Assembly: GCF_910596095.1 (NCBI RefSeq)
Contig: NC_056538.1
Coordinates: 11,278,001 to 11,342,000, forward strand
Source: Thunnus maccoyii
Taxonomy: Eukaryota > Chordata > Actinopteri > Scombriformes > Scombridae
DNA length: 64,000 nt
Reading direction: 5' to 3'
Of the stretch, positions 1 to 46,376 are shown in pieces. How positions within the stretch are numbered: position 1 is the first letter of the stretch; every line of letters begins with the position of its first letter. Under the pieces are notes generated by a model. The model had not been told where the DNA came from and did not search any database. It worked only from the letters and a program-made list of their open reading frames with translations. The position numbers were made by a program, and so were the translations under genes.

Positions 1-7165
<7,165 letters not shown>

Positions 7166-8230
7166 TTCTGCTGAGTGTCAGGTGTAACAGAGGGATGCGA
7201 TAGATGGAGTTTGTCCTCCACTGCACCCTCCCTTGTAGCCCAGGGATTTCTTATTTTCTCCTACACATTTTCTCTTTTCTCTCTCTCTCTCTCTCTCTCT
7301 GTCTTACACAAACACATGTGAGCATACTTGCTTATGTGTACATCGTGCATATTCACTTCATGTAAATGGTAACCCATGGAACCTCCTCAAGCCGCCATCT
7401 GACACTTTTGATGATCACTCACCAATATTGCGGCGGTGGTCCCATCTATCCCATCTCTCCCATGTTCATTCATCCCGTCCCCTCGTGTCCTCTGTGTGTC
7501 ATCTGAACCAATCCAGAGCACACAGCTACAGCCACAGTTGCTCCTCCAATTTGTCATCATTTATACTCATCATAACCCTCTTTTCTGCAGAAATCCTGCT
7601 ACTTGTGTCTTCTCATTCTGCTATCAGACGCACCATTTACTGATAGAGCAGTTCTCAGTATTCAGGGACAACGTATTAGTCACATTTTTACTGTAATAGC
7701 AAGATGCTGGGATTTGACGACAGACCTTTTATCTCTTTCTCAGTTAGTATACAACTGTTCAACCTCGAACACTGCTACAGTTAGTTAAGTTTAGACATCT
7801 GCAAGTAGGTTATGACCTCTAACGGTCATTGGAGGTGCAAAAACGACAGCCGAGGATGGGGAAATACCCCATCCAACTCCCTGACTACTGCAAGAAGAGA
7901 CAAGCAAAGGAAATCTGATGGACAACCTGAGTGCTGTGAAAGAGGAGTGTGTTGTAGTTTTATGATGTGTGAGAAATGTATTCTCTTTGCATTGCACTTG
8001 TTCCGGAGGAAGTGTGACTGTGTGCCACACTGCCTTGACAGACTATTCCCTCTCACTCAAAATGAGATATTATTTGTTAGCCAGTGCAGTGGTCCGATAC
8101 TGTGCTTCCGCTGGTTTAATTTCTTCCATTCTAGCTATGTTTTCTACTTTCGAAACATGAAAAATGGCCATGATGAGGTCAATTAATTTGGCCATGACCA
8201 ACTGCCTTGAGAATAAATATATAAATATAT
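7166..8230 (+). other. vasp: vasp 3' untranslated region
   Basis: It follows the TAG at 7163-7165. It contains a CT microsatellite near 7276-7301 and ends at a likely AATAAA signal at 8212-8217, followed by AU-rich TATAAATATATAT sequence. A longer 3'UTR using later signals is possible. Small ORFs in this stretch (7428-8186) overlap in several frames and match nothing recognisable. Confidence 0.6.
8212..8217 (+). terminator. vasp: vasp polyadenylation signal AATAAA
   Basis: Canonical hexamer about 1.05 kb after the vasp stop codon; the sequence after it is AU-rich. This is the first canonical AATAAA I noticed in the region, and usage is inferred. Confidence 0.5.
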
Positions 8231-8806
8231 ATATATAAGGAAAAATATATATTTGTTTTGAGGGAAAATGTTAGCAAAAATGAAATGGTGTTTCTATTTT
8301 AATTGAAATGACTGGTGAATGGGTTTTTTTTTTTTTTTTTTTCTTTTTTTGATGATTGTTTTCTTATGAGATGTTATTTTGGGTTTACTGTTTATTTTTT
8401 CTAATAGAGTCTAGGCTTTTTACACTGAAATATAAAGAAAACAGCTTAGAGACACTGGATTAGAAATGCCTTTATAGTCGAATACAGCTGCTTCTTGAAA
8501 TGCATTCCTTTGTCTTGAGTCGTCTTTTGCATCTTATTGTAAAACTGCTTTGATTTCAGACCAGTTCAATTTAGGAATCTGGGGCTGTATTGCACTGCAA
8601 ACTTCTTGCACAAACTAGTTTGGCCAATATGGACATTTGAGTTACAGCCTGACTTACAAATGTAGTTAAATAGAAATTCTGAATTAACTTTTTTTTTTTT
8701 TTAACTTTGTCACATCAGATTGAAAATTTCAACAATGTGGATCCAAACTAAAATCTACGTTGAAGACAGTTAATGTGTGGAGACTGACTACATCTTCACC
8801 AACAAG

Positions 8807-10050
8807 TTCAATTTTTAAAAAATGTTTTTTTTTGCCAAATTTTATAGTTTGCTTGTAGTTTGTATTTCCCAAGCAGGTTTCTCTTGTCTGAAGGTAATTT
8901 GTTTGCAAGGAGGTGTATAAAAAAAAAAAAAAAAACAACGAAAACAAACAAAAAAATGGATGGAATTGATGTACACGTGCAAATTGATAGTTTGTTAAAG
9001 TTGCTCTCCACTCAATGTTTTTTTTCTTATTCCTTCATTTGGATATTTGGGCTCCACTTTGCAGAATGATGTATGTGCAGAGTTTGATACTAGAAGGCTG
9101 TTTTCACATTCATCTGCTGAAAGTGGAAAGTTTCTCTTTGCTCATTGAAAATCCAGTTGTAAAGAGCAGGCCTACAAGCAGGATTCGTGACATCACAAAT
9201 GGTTTGGAAGCCAGTCGTGGTCCAACATTAAACTTACACATGTGTGATGTGGAAACTTGAAGCCTCCAGTGCATATACACTGAGAATGAACTTTACATTA
9301 AAGTAGGAGACATCTTGTGTCCAGCCATTAAACTTTTGAAATGAAAAATATTTGCATATTCATTGATTGTGGAATATTTAATGAGGTAAAAGGAGCAGAT
9401 GCCAATTTAAGGATTTTATACTTGGTAATTATACTTTTTTTCCTGGACAAAACCATATCAGACACACATTATTGTTCAGGCAGATTATGTGTGTATGTCT
9501 TGATATATGTGTTGAGGGGATCTTAAAATTTAAAAAAAAAAAAAAAAAAAAAAGTTACTTTTTGCCAAAAATGACAGTTTGCTTGTAGTTTGTATTTCCC
9601 AAGAAACTGGTTTCTCTCGTCTGAAGGTAAATTGTTGGCCGGGAAGTGGAAGGAAAAAAAACCCAACGAAAAACTATATGTATCTATCTTGTGTCCAAAA
9701 ATATTTGCATATTCGTTGACTGTGGAATTTTTAATGAGGGAGGAGTAGATGCTGATTTAAGGATTTTATACTTGGTAATTGTACATTTTTTTTCCTGGAC
9801 AAAACCATATCAGACACACATTATTGTTTCAAGCAGTTTGTGTGTATACCATGTGAGGAGGGGATCTTTAAATTTAAAAAAATGTTAGTTTTAGCCAAAT
9901 TTGACAGTTCGCTCGTAGTTCTTATTTCCCAAGAAGCTGGTTTCTCTTCTCTGAAGGTAAATTGTTGGCCTGAGGGTATTAAAAAAAACAAACAATATGT
10001 GGCAGAACTGACGTACATGTACAAATTCAGACTTAGTTAAATGGAGATTT
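8807..10050. repeat. Diverged ~350-bp tandem duplication between vasp and cltc
   Basis: Two adjacent copies run about 9345-9697 and 9698-10040. Both begin AAATATTTGCATATTC and share TTAAGGATTTTATACTTGG, TGGACAAAACCATATCAGAC and a TATTTCCCAAG...TCTGAAGGTAA block, followed by an A-rich run. A third, partial copy of the second half lies at about 8807-9001, including the A-rich run and a GATGTACACGTGCAAATT tail that matches 10010-10028. Short ORFs inside repeat the residues NICIF, which reflects the duplication and not coding. Origin is unknown: a repeated UTR segment or an unnamed element. Confidence 0.8.
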
Positions 10051-10089
10051 ATGCTAAAATTTGTGAAACTGTAAAGAGTTAAAATAGCC

Positions 10090-10520
10090 TAATTGTATTG
10101 TTTTCGCTTTAATTGAAAGAACTGGAAATCGCTCCTACTGGTCATGAGCGCAGGGGCCGCAGCCAGCGTCCCTCCAGAGTTGCCTGGATGCTTCCGGAGT
10201 GGGAAGGCTCTCAGCTTGTTTCCGCCGCCATTGCGGATTTTGGACAGAAGATCACTGCCATCCATCGATGCAGTGCCGAAAACACACACAGAAGGGGGAC
10301 ACACTGAACATTTTTATTGACACCAGATTTCAGGAAACACGTCTAACAACACTCCTTATCACCATTTATCGTGTTTTTTTTCTTTCTCCGTTTTCACTGA
10401 CTGGCTCCGACCTACACGCACAGTGAGGAGGTCGTAGCTAGCGCGGTGCTGCTGCCCAGCTAGCGAGCTGTGTACGGCTACAATTTCAGGACTCCGGAGC
10501 AGCCCAAGGAAAGAAAAAAC
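10090..10520 (+). promoter_or_regulatory. cltc: cltc promoter and 5' untranslated region
   Basis: A GC-richer block precedes the cltc start codon, with segments such as GCGCAGGGGCCGCAGCCAGC and TCCGCCGCCATTGCGG. This fits a housekeeping promoter without an obvious TATA box. The transcription start is not determinable by eye. A minus-strand ORF of 71 codons (10089-10304) covers the same block and matches nothing recognised. Confidence 0.5.
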
Positions 10521-38804
<28,284 letters not shown>

Positions 38805-39493
38805 ACACCCCACAGCCCATACTCCTCCCCCGACCCCTACCACCACGACTTGACCCAACACCTTCCTCCCATCTGTCCTTCTCTCTTTGTGTTCCTCACC
38901 AGCTTCCCATGGTCTTCTACTCACAACAGGGGCCACAAGCAAGCAACAGCCCACTCTCGTTTTGAGTACTATTTTTTTATTATGTTGTCTGTTACAAGAG
39001 AAAAACGTTTAACTGCATTGAAGGACTTTTATTTGTATTGTTTGAAAAGAAATCGGACCACACATCATGTTTCTTTGTTTTACACATTCCATATTTATGA
39101 CTACTTATTTAGAGAATTGTTTTTTCTGTATATGTTTATGTCATTATGTCGTTTTTTATTGTTTCGGCGGAAGTGGACTTGCTTAAAGCTCAGCAATGAA
39201 CCTTTGAAGTAGGTGGAGGAGCATTGGATTTTGCACTCGTGAAGAAATTAATGTAGAGAAGCTCTTACTTTTGATGTACTGAACATGTGAACAGCTTACA
39301 TTGTCTCGTTTGTCTGTATAATGCATTTCATCATTGTATATTCTGAGGAAAAAAAGGTTACATATAATATTTGAACATATATTGCCATTTCAATGGCTAT
39401 AGCTAGCAACACTAAGTAATGATAGTATATTCTGCACAGGCGTGTAGCTTTATGGAGTTTTAAATGCATACAGACGTATGTCACTGGTTGAAT

Positions 39494-39525
39494 GAGGGTG
39501 TGTTTGTGTGTGTGCGTGTGTGTGC

Positions 39526-39564
<39 letters not shown>
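39494..39564. repeat. TG microsatellite in the cltc 3'UTR
   Basis: (TG)n interrupted by CG and GG units. Confidence 0.9.
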
Positions 39565-39568
<4 letters not shown>

Positions 39569-40292
39569 AGTGTGACCTGATGGTCTAAATAAGAATTTTA
39601 ACCCCCTCTCAGCCTGTATTGGGCTATTCAATCCACCCTTCTAGATGTTAGCTCTCCTTCATCGGCTCCATGTATTTAGGTGACCTCTTGTGCCGTGTAC
39701 AGTGCTTGTGTGAGACTGTATCTGTGTATGTGCAAGGAACGGGACCACGGCTACCAAACCCCAGGGCCCCTCGACCCTTAACCGTACCGTGTGTGTGTAT
39801 TTACTCCGAATCCTCCTTGTGCTGAGGTCCGTGTATGCCAGGTGTTGTGGTGTTTCCCTCGGTCACCATTACTTTTTTTGCGTGTACAGATGTGAACATG
39901 ACGAATTGAAAACTTTTAGATGGAGGACCCCCCCCTCCCTCATCCCCAACCATCTGTCCTCCACCCACTTTCCTGTCCTGTTTCCTCCTCCGTCATGCTT
40001 TAGCAGCAAGAACAAACAAGGAGGCAGAAGACGCGGCAGGCCGGTGGAACCTTTGGTGTCCTAATGACAACTCGGTTAGATCCATAAACACTCCTGTAGG
40101 TTGTGTGTGTAGATGGTTATGATGAAGAAATTAGGTCTCAGTACATCCAGTTCTTTGTCAAGAATGGTCTGAAATAAGAGCCTGTATTTACCTTGATGTA
40201 CTTAACTTCTTACATGCTTGAAACTGTGTGTGTAAAGTGTCATCCTAACCCTACCATAAGTTGAATTCCTTTCTGTTGTCATGCATATTAAT

Positions 40293-40298
40293 AATAAA
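40293..40298 (+). terminator. cltc: cltc polyadenylation signal AATAAA
   Basis: Canonical hexamer about 1.5 kb after the cltc stop. The facing cfap45 signal lies 142 bp beyond it. Confidence 0.6.
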
Positions 40299-40439
40299 GG
40301 GGATCTGTCATTGATAAATGGAAGAATATGACTTAACTGAAAGGGAAATACTAGCCTAAATAAAAACTAAAAATTGTACCTGGTGTTCAGTGGAGTCAGT
40401 CTCTGTTTGGGAGGAAGTATTAATGTCTCAACAAGTCAC

Positions 40440-40445
40440 TTTATT
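40440..40445 (-). terminator. cfap45: cfap45 polyadenylation signal AATAAA (minus strand)
   Basis: TTTATT on the plus strand reads AATAAA on the minus strand, about 220 nt after the cfap45 stop codon. Confidence 0.55.
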
Positions 40446-40666
40446 TTGTTTTTTTGCAATATGCACACCAAGATTCATCCTAAAACATTATGAACCACCA
40501 AAATGTGAACGTAGTGATGATCAAAAGCTTCTAAAACAATCATTTAAGTGAAATATAACCATATTGGTACAGTCTTATACATGTTCATGTTACATTCATG
40601 TTACATTAAGTGCTGATGTGAATGTGGATATGAGTCAGATGAGGGTTGAATCCAGTTGTGAGGGCA

Positions 40667-43600
40667 TCAGAGAGCCCGGGCCTTCCTCTCCACTTCGCTG
40701 CAGTATTTTTCAGAGAGCCCTGTAGCCCTGCACATGGACAAACACATTTCACATTTTTTCTGTTAACACATACATAATGACTCAAGGTCAGTCGCAAAAA
40801 AAGGTCCATCAACCTGCATGCACTTACTTGAGCTCCTTGAGCTTCTTCTCTTTGATCTCATCAAGGCGCACACGTCTCTGCCGGGCCTCCTCACTCAGCT
40901 GATCAGCCTCCTTGAAGAACTCTCTGCGCTTGGCTACAGCCAGGAGCTCACGTTCCTTCACCTGCTGCCTGATGGCCTCGGAATGGTGGAGCGCCTTCTG
41001 ACGCAGCTTTTCCTCCTCCTCTTTCAGTTTGACGATCGTCTCCTTTTGCACCCTGTGTGGAGAAATGAATGAATGTTACAGCTCAATTTGCAAGATAGTA
41101 CGAAGACTATCCAGTTATGACTTGAGGTTGTTGTGTCCACAGTTTCTTACTTCAGCACTCTCTCAAACTCTGCCTTCTCTCTACCAGCTTCGATGGACAG
41201 GAAGTGCTCTTTGCAGCGAAGCTGCTCCACGCGAGCTGCCTTCAGCATCGCTTCCTCCTCCGCCTTCTTGGCAGCCAGCTCCTTCTCTTTTCTCCTCCAT
41301 TCTCTGTCAGCTATTTCTTGGTTCCTCCGAGCACGGAGCTCATCCTTCCAAATTCACAGACGGGCACACACACAAAATTATACAAATTTATTCATTAGTA
41401 ATCTGTAATTGGGGTAAGATGTGGTTTGCAAGGCTTTTAAAAATCAACAGGTGGTTTTATTCCTGACCTGGTCTGCCTTGTAGTCTTTAGCTTTCTCCTG
41501 CCGGGCCCTCAGCCTGGCAATCTCCAACTCCTTCTCCTTCTTGATTTGCCTCTGCTGCTCTTCATGTTCTGCCTCCCGCTCCTGTAGGAGTCATGAAATG
41601 TCTTTTTTTTTTTTTAAACACACTTGGAAAAGTGAACAATATTTGAATGGTAGAATAAATCAGAAATATGTTGAACACTGATGGCTGTTATGAACTGTTC
41701 TAGTATTACTGTTTGTTTAGCTGTATATCCATGGAGATGGTCTGTTGAGATCATTTGCTTTTTATCTGACCAGTTTGTTTTTGATGTATTCCATGTCTCT
41801 CTTGTCAGCCAGCTTCTCCGCCTCTCTCCTCTGCTCCTTAGCCCTCAAGGTCTCATTGTTGATGCGCATGATCTCCTGCTGCAGACGCTGTTGCTCCTCC
41901 TTCTTCTTCTCCACAGCCTGGAAGAAGACAGCCAGTCAAAAACATACTCCAAACACACGTATACATGACTGGATTTCCCTCTCAGCATGTAAGTGACTGA
42001 TTTTTCAGTGGGTGTCTGTTAGTGTTGTCTCCCCCTTGTGTCAGCACCTGGAGATCCTCCAGGTTCATTTTCTCCTGATTCTCTCGGATCTGGTATCTCT
42101 CCTGCTCTTTCATCTCGTCTTGCAGTTGCCTGTCCTCCCGACGCTGCTGGATCTGGTTGTAAATTTGCTGCATTCCACTGGAATATAACCCACAGACACA
42201 AAACTTCACAAAAATCTTTGCATCCGCACCTCATCAATCACCTATGTCTTATGACAAGAATGGAAGTCATGTTTAAATCAATCTGTGAATGAGAATATAA
42301 TTGTGTGTTTGTCCTTTCACCTGATCCTCTGTTGTTTGCGCAGCTCATCAATCTGCTCCACAGTCTCCAAGGCCCTGCGGCGCTCCACCTCCATCATGGC
42401 ATCCAGACGCTTCTCCTCCTCTGTCAACTCCGTCTGGATCTGTTTCTTCTCTTGGATCTGGGCATCGCGTGTGGCTTGGCACTGAGCACCCAGAATCAGC
42501 TGTAGGAACGATGAACACACACACAGTAGATACACAACGTTGCTCATACAATTCAGCAGTTCAGCCAGTGAATGAAGGATTCTCTCTCAGGCACATTTTA
42601 AAAACTTTTGTGTATCCGCAGTACAGCTTCATACCTTGTTGAGCTTTTTAATCTCCTCCTCTTGCTCCATCCTGAGGGCATTGGCCCGCTCCAGCAAGCG
42701 CTGCGCTCGGTCCCGGGCCTCTATCTCCAGCTCAGTCAGCGCCGGGTTCTTCTTACGGGACAGATCTGCCTCATAGATTTGACGCTTCCTGTCCTCTGCA
42801 GCTTTCTGGATGAGAGGTTATTGTGTTATTGGCAATCTGCAAGTTAAACAACATTTTTAGCGTGATTGGAGGTGTTCAGTGTTTCCTACAATTTCCTCGT
42901 CTTTCTTCTTCTGATAAGCCGCCTTCAAGGCCTCCCTCTCCTCCTTGGTGAGAACCTGGGATGTTGAGGTGATCTGCTCAAATGCAGCTGATGGTAGAAT
43001 GATGGACTCTCCAGAAGGATCCTTATATGGGACTCTGACAAAACAGGTTGGTTTTAATACTGCATAATGACTGTGTTGTAATCATATCATCATATTGTGA
43101 TATTGGATGTGGGTAAATTATTGATAAGCATAGCATCCACTTTCCAAATTTACAGTTGAATTGAAATGTAGCCACTTGAATTTGTTTTTCATACGCACAG
43201 AAAAACTGACAGACAATCTGAGTGAGTTTTTGCCTACTTGAGATTGCGAATGAGGTCCTTGGTGATGATTTGAAGAGTCTCTCCTTGTTGGTTGTTTAGG
43301 GGCGGATCCCTGGCCATGGAGGCTGAGTTTCCACGTCTGTCTGACTGTGATGATTTGTGGACAGGGTTAGCAAAATCTCACAAACCCATATATGTACATA
43401 CATGTATCCTCTCCAGCCTTGCAGCAGCATAAAAATACTCTCTATGACAGATTTTCAAAACTGGGCACATTGGACTGCTATTACACCAAAGACACAAACT
43501 GATGATATCAGCACAGGGACATTGGTGATGCCATAGGAATTCAAAAAACACTTCCTTCAAAATCCTTCCTTTTTCTGTTGTTGTTGTTGCTGTGGTTTCT

Positions 43601-44148
43601 GTTTATTTGTTTGTTCGTCTTTGGTTCTTTGATGGCTTATTTATGCTTTTGATTGATATCATTCCATCGACTATTATTATTATAGTATTAGCGCTCCTTA
43701 TATATGCTAATACAGTGTATATAAAATGGAAGATCAATATTTGTATATCTTGTCGATGGTCAACTAACTAATAAATTGCTGATCGTAGGAATAAAAAAAA
43801 AAAACACATTTTAACTTCAGCTATATTACACACACTCACCGGTGTGGCGCTCCCAAACAGGCTCTCGTCCACCTCAGAGGTGGGGGCCCGGGTGCGGTAC
43901 CGACGGGTGAAAGAGCTCCTTGAAGTCGCGGAGCTGGACCCCACTCTCTGCAAGGGTTAACATCACCAGATGTGTCAACACATAACCGCTCACACTAAGT
44001 TACTATTATCACTACACTGAAATGCCTATAAAACTGCAGCATTTCACAGGTGGGCAGGTTAACTATATGAAAAGTACAGTGAGCAATGGTCTAATCCAAA
44101 TCTACACATGCTATTTCTGTTTTATTTCAACCTATTGTTACTTACCAT
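40667..44148 (-). CDS. cfap45: Cilia- and flagella-associated protein 45 (CCDC19)
   Basis: Coiled-coil microtubule inner protein of ciliary doublets, needed for normal axonemal beating. Twelve coding exons on the minus strand, in transcript order: 44148-44146, 43947-43840, 43344-43238, 43034-42890, 42805-42635, 42499-42321, 42177-42048, 41917-41771, 41581-41468, 41344-41151, 41052-40828, 40727-40667. They join in frame to 527 codons (human 551). The start codon is the last codon of its exon. The N-terminus includes RYRTRAPTSEVDESLFGSA, the CFAP45 signature; then PYKDPSGESIILP, DAQIQEKKQIQTELTEEEKR and long Glu/Lys/Arg/Gln-rich helices; the end is ATGLSEKYCSEVERKARAL. Near the C-terminus is RQRRVRLDEIKEKKLKELK, matching the human RRERIDEIKRKKLEEL block. 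Confidence 0.94.
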
Positions 44149-46376
44149 GATCCTGGGATACTGATGTCCAGCGCAACTGAGAATGAATAAGCCTGAAAAA
44201 GTTAGATAACTTTTCTAGTTTTTTGTTTTGTTTTGTTTCAAAACAAGTTTCAAAGACTGATGATACGAGCTATTTTTTTGTTATAAATTTAATCACATCG
44301 GGGATAAAACGTGGCCACAATTTAGCAAGCATCTGTTGAAAATTTGGAAATGTTTGTTGACAGTTGCCCTGGCAACATATGCGCGAGCTGGCAGGAGGAG
44401 GGGTTATGAAGTAACAGGTGTTGGATCGAAGTCTGTTTCCTCGTCGATATGTGTTTCCCCTTACCTGCCTTATCCCTAACCCCAACCAGCCGTCCTCTGA
44501 GGTGCTTAACCTGACCCCAAGCTTACCTTAACCCCGACCAGTTATCTCTTCTACGCCTAACCATAATAATAACCATAAACTAAGTCCTAACTCCAAGCGC
44601 GATGCAAATCTTTTTTTTCCTAGGATGGCGAAGTCATGACCCGCCCTACTCTGCCTCTGATTGGCTAGTACCCGTTGCCTTCGTTGGTTGGGTTGGTTAG
44701 GTTTAGATATGAGGAGTGGGATTGGTTAGAGTTAAATTAAGAATATCACGGTAAGCCAATCAGAGACAGAGTATGGCGGGTCATGACTTCGCCATACTAG
44801 AAAAAAAAATCGCAACCGCAGCCGTGGTGCGAGGAAAACACAATTCCAACAGAAGGGGAACATATTTGAGGGGGCAACAAACTTCGACACAACATCGGTA
44901 ACAGTTTCCGCAGTTGTGGACATTATACCTAGATACCGCTAACAGAGTAACAGCGAAAAAGAGCATCATTCGTACATTTTACTGAATTTTACGAGCAAAA
45001 TGCCAACAAGCAAGAAAACAACAATAAAAACGAAAGCGGTTAACGTTCATCTCCTCAGCTTTAATCGTTAGCTTGAAATTCACTATTAACTTAACTCAAG
45101 ACACGTAAAATCCATTTACTTTCAAGTTAACAGTCGCCGCAGTGCTGCACCGCCCATTTATTGTCAGTTGAAGTTGCTAACTTGGCTAATTACTACAGGT
45201 TGAATTGGAAATTGTTCGCTTAACATTTAGTTGTTACTTGCTACTTATCTGTTACAACTGCCTGTCACAACAACAGCGTCGATAAACACGGTCGATAAAA
45301 CGTGTGTGTGTGTGTGTTTTCATCACGATGTTTGTGTCTTGTAGGCTGGAGGCTGTATTGCATGGACGTATAGTAAAAATGTAATATAATAGTAAGAACT
45401 TATAATAGCCTATATCCATGCTGTGTGGTCTGTAGCTCGTAGCAATGGATGTATTATTAGAGTCACTATCAGTAACTGGGCGGCGCCAGTTGGTCCACAT
45501 GATGCGGAAACTTATTATAATTCATGATTCACAATACAACGTACAAATCAGCAGATCTACAATGAAAACTGAGATTTAAAAGTTCCTTTGCGAATGTCCA
45601 ACACGCCACACTGCTGAGTAGATAAGTTAACCGTGCTGCAGAGAAAAAAGGACACACAGAGGTAGCTGCTTGTTTGCACTTAAGGCTGTTATGTAGGCTG
45701 CGACTTTCATAGCCTGTCACCCTCTGTGAAGTATAGACCACTGTAGAGGTAAAATCTGTGCTTTTCCTGCACTTATTTGAAAGGTGGGAACGACTTGAGC
45801 TATTTTACAGTAACAATCTGCCTTCAGAAACACAACTAATCTCTCTTCTGCATCTTTGTACACACTACAAAACTGGGATCTGCATTTTTTCCTCTTATTT
45901 TCTGCTTGTTATGTGATGGATCACTTGGAGATGATCCTTCCCCTGGTCTGGATGACTATTGGACACCCTGGTGAATTATTAACCCCATCAGCTCCTTCCA
46001 CAACATCCCAGATGGACAAACAAGAACAGAGGAGGAGACAGCCAAGGTCATTGTTAAAGTAGGACACTTTTTTATATATAAATCAATGCCTAAAGGGAAC
46101 TACTGATCAATAATGATTGCATTCTCTTCACAACCCCTCCGGCTGGCCTGAAGCACATGGCAGATGAAATCCACTTCAGGGTAGAGAAGTTGACCATTAA
46201 CCCTGCCTACTGATTGCAAACACCTCTCCACTTGTAACCAGCTGCTTCCACACTGTGAATCCTGAAGCAAAGTTCACTGTCACAGGCAGCAGAGGTCTGT
46301 CAAACGGCAGGAGTTTGCTCTCTCCTCTGGATTGTCTTTTATTTTTCTCCATTTTTGTGGGAATAAATCTGCAGTC
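44149..46376. promoter_or_regulatory. Divergent cfap45 / slc37a4 upstream region
   Basis: A 2.2-kb spacer between two start codons facing away from each other. It contains a 200-bp inverted-repeat element (44611-44810), CCTAACCC-like simple sequence (about 44470-44580) and a short GT tract (45301-45318). A pyrimidine-rich stretch ending CTGCAG at 46369-46374, just before the slc37a4 ATG, could be an acceptor, so slc37a4 may have an upstream untranslated exon here. No coding gene was recognised. Confidence 0.5.
44611..44810. mobile_element. 200-bp inverted-repeat (MITE-like) element
   Basis: The left arm (44611-44667) and right arm (44753-44810) are near-perfect complements about 57 bp long. 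They share GGCGAAGTCATGACCCGCC and its complement, a T-run/A-run at the outer ends, and CTCTGATTGGCT against AGCCAATCAGAG inside. The interior has no coding capacity. Each arm carries a CCAAT/ATTGG box near the centre. Target duplication is unclear. Confidence 0.65.

Larger units (their letters stand above)
38805..40310 (+). other. cltc: cltc 3' untranslated region
   Basis: It runs from the TGA at 38802-38804 to an AATAAA at 40293-40298. It contains a TG microsatellite (about 39494-39564) and long U-rich segments. Short ORFs in it are not supported as genes. Confidence 0.7.

Noticed and set aside
9341-9888. Two similar short frames (NICIFIDCGIFNE and NICIFVDCGIFNE)
   Set aside because: Similarity comes from the underlying DNA duplication; the frames soon diverge and contain no domain.
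41029-41466. 145-codon plus-strand frame rich in Ser/Leu
   Set aside because: Complement of the coiled-coil cfap45 exons; Leu/Ser-rich antisense frames are expected opposite Glu/Lys/Gln codons.
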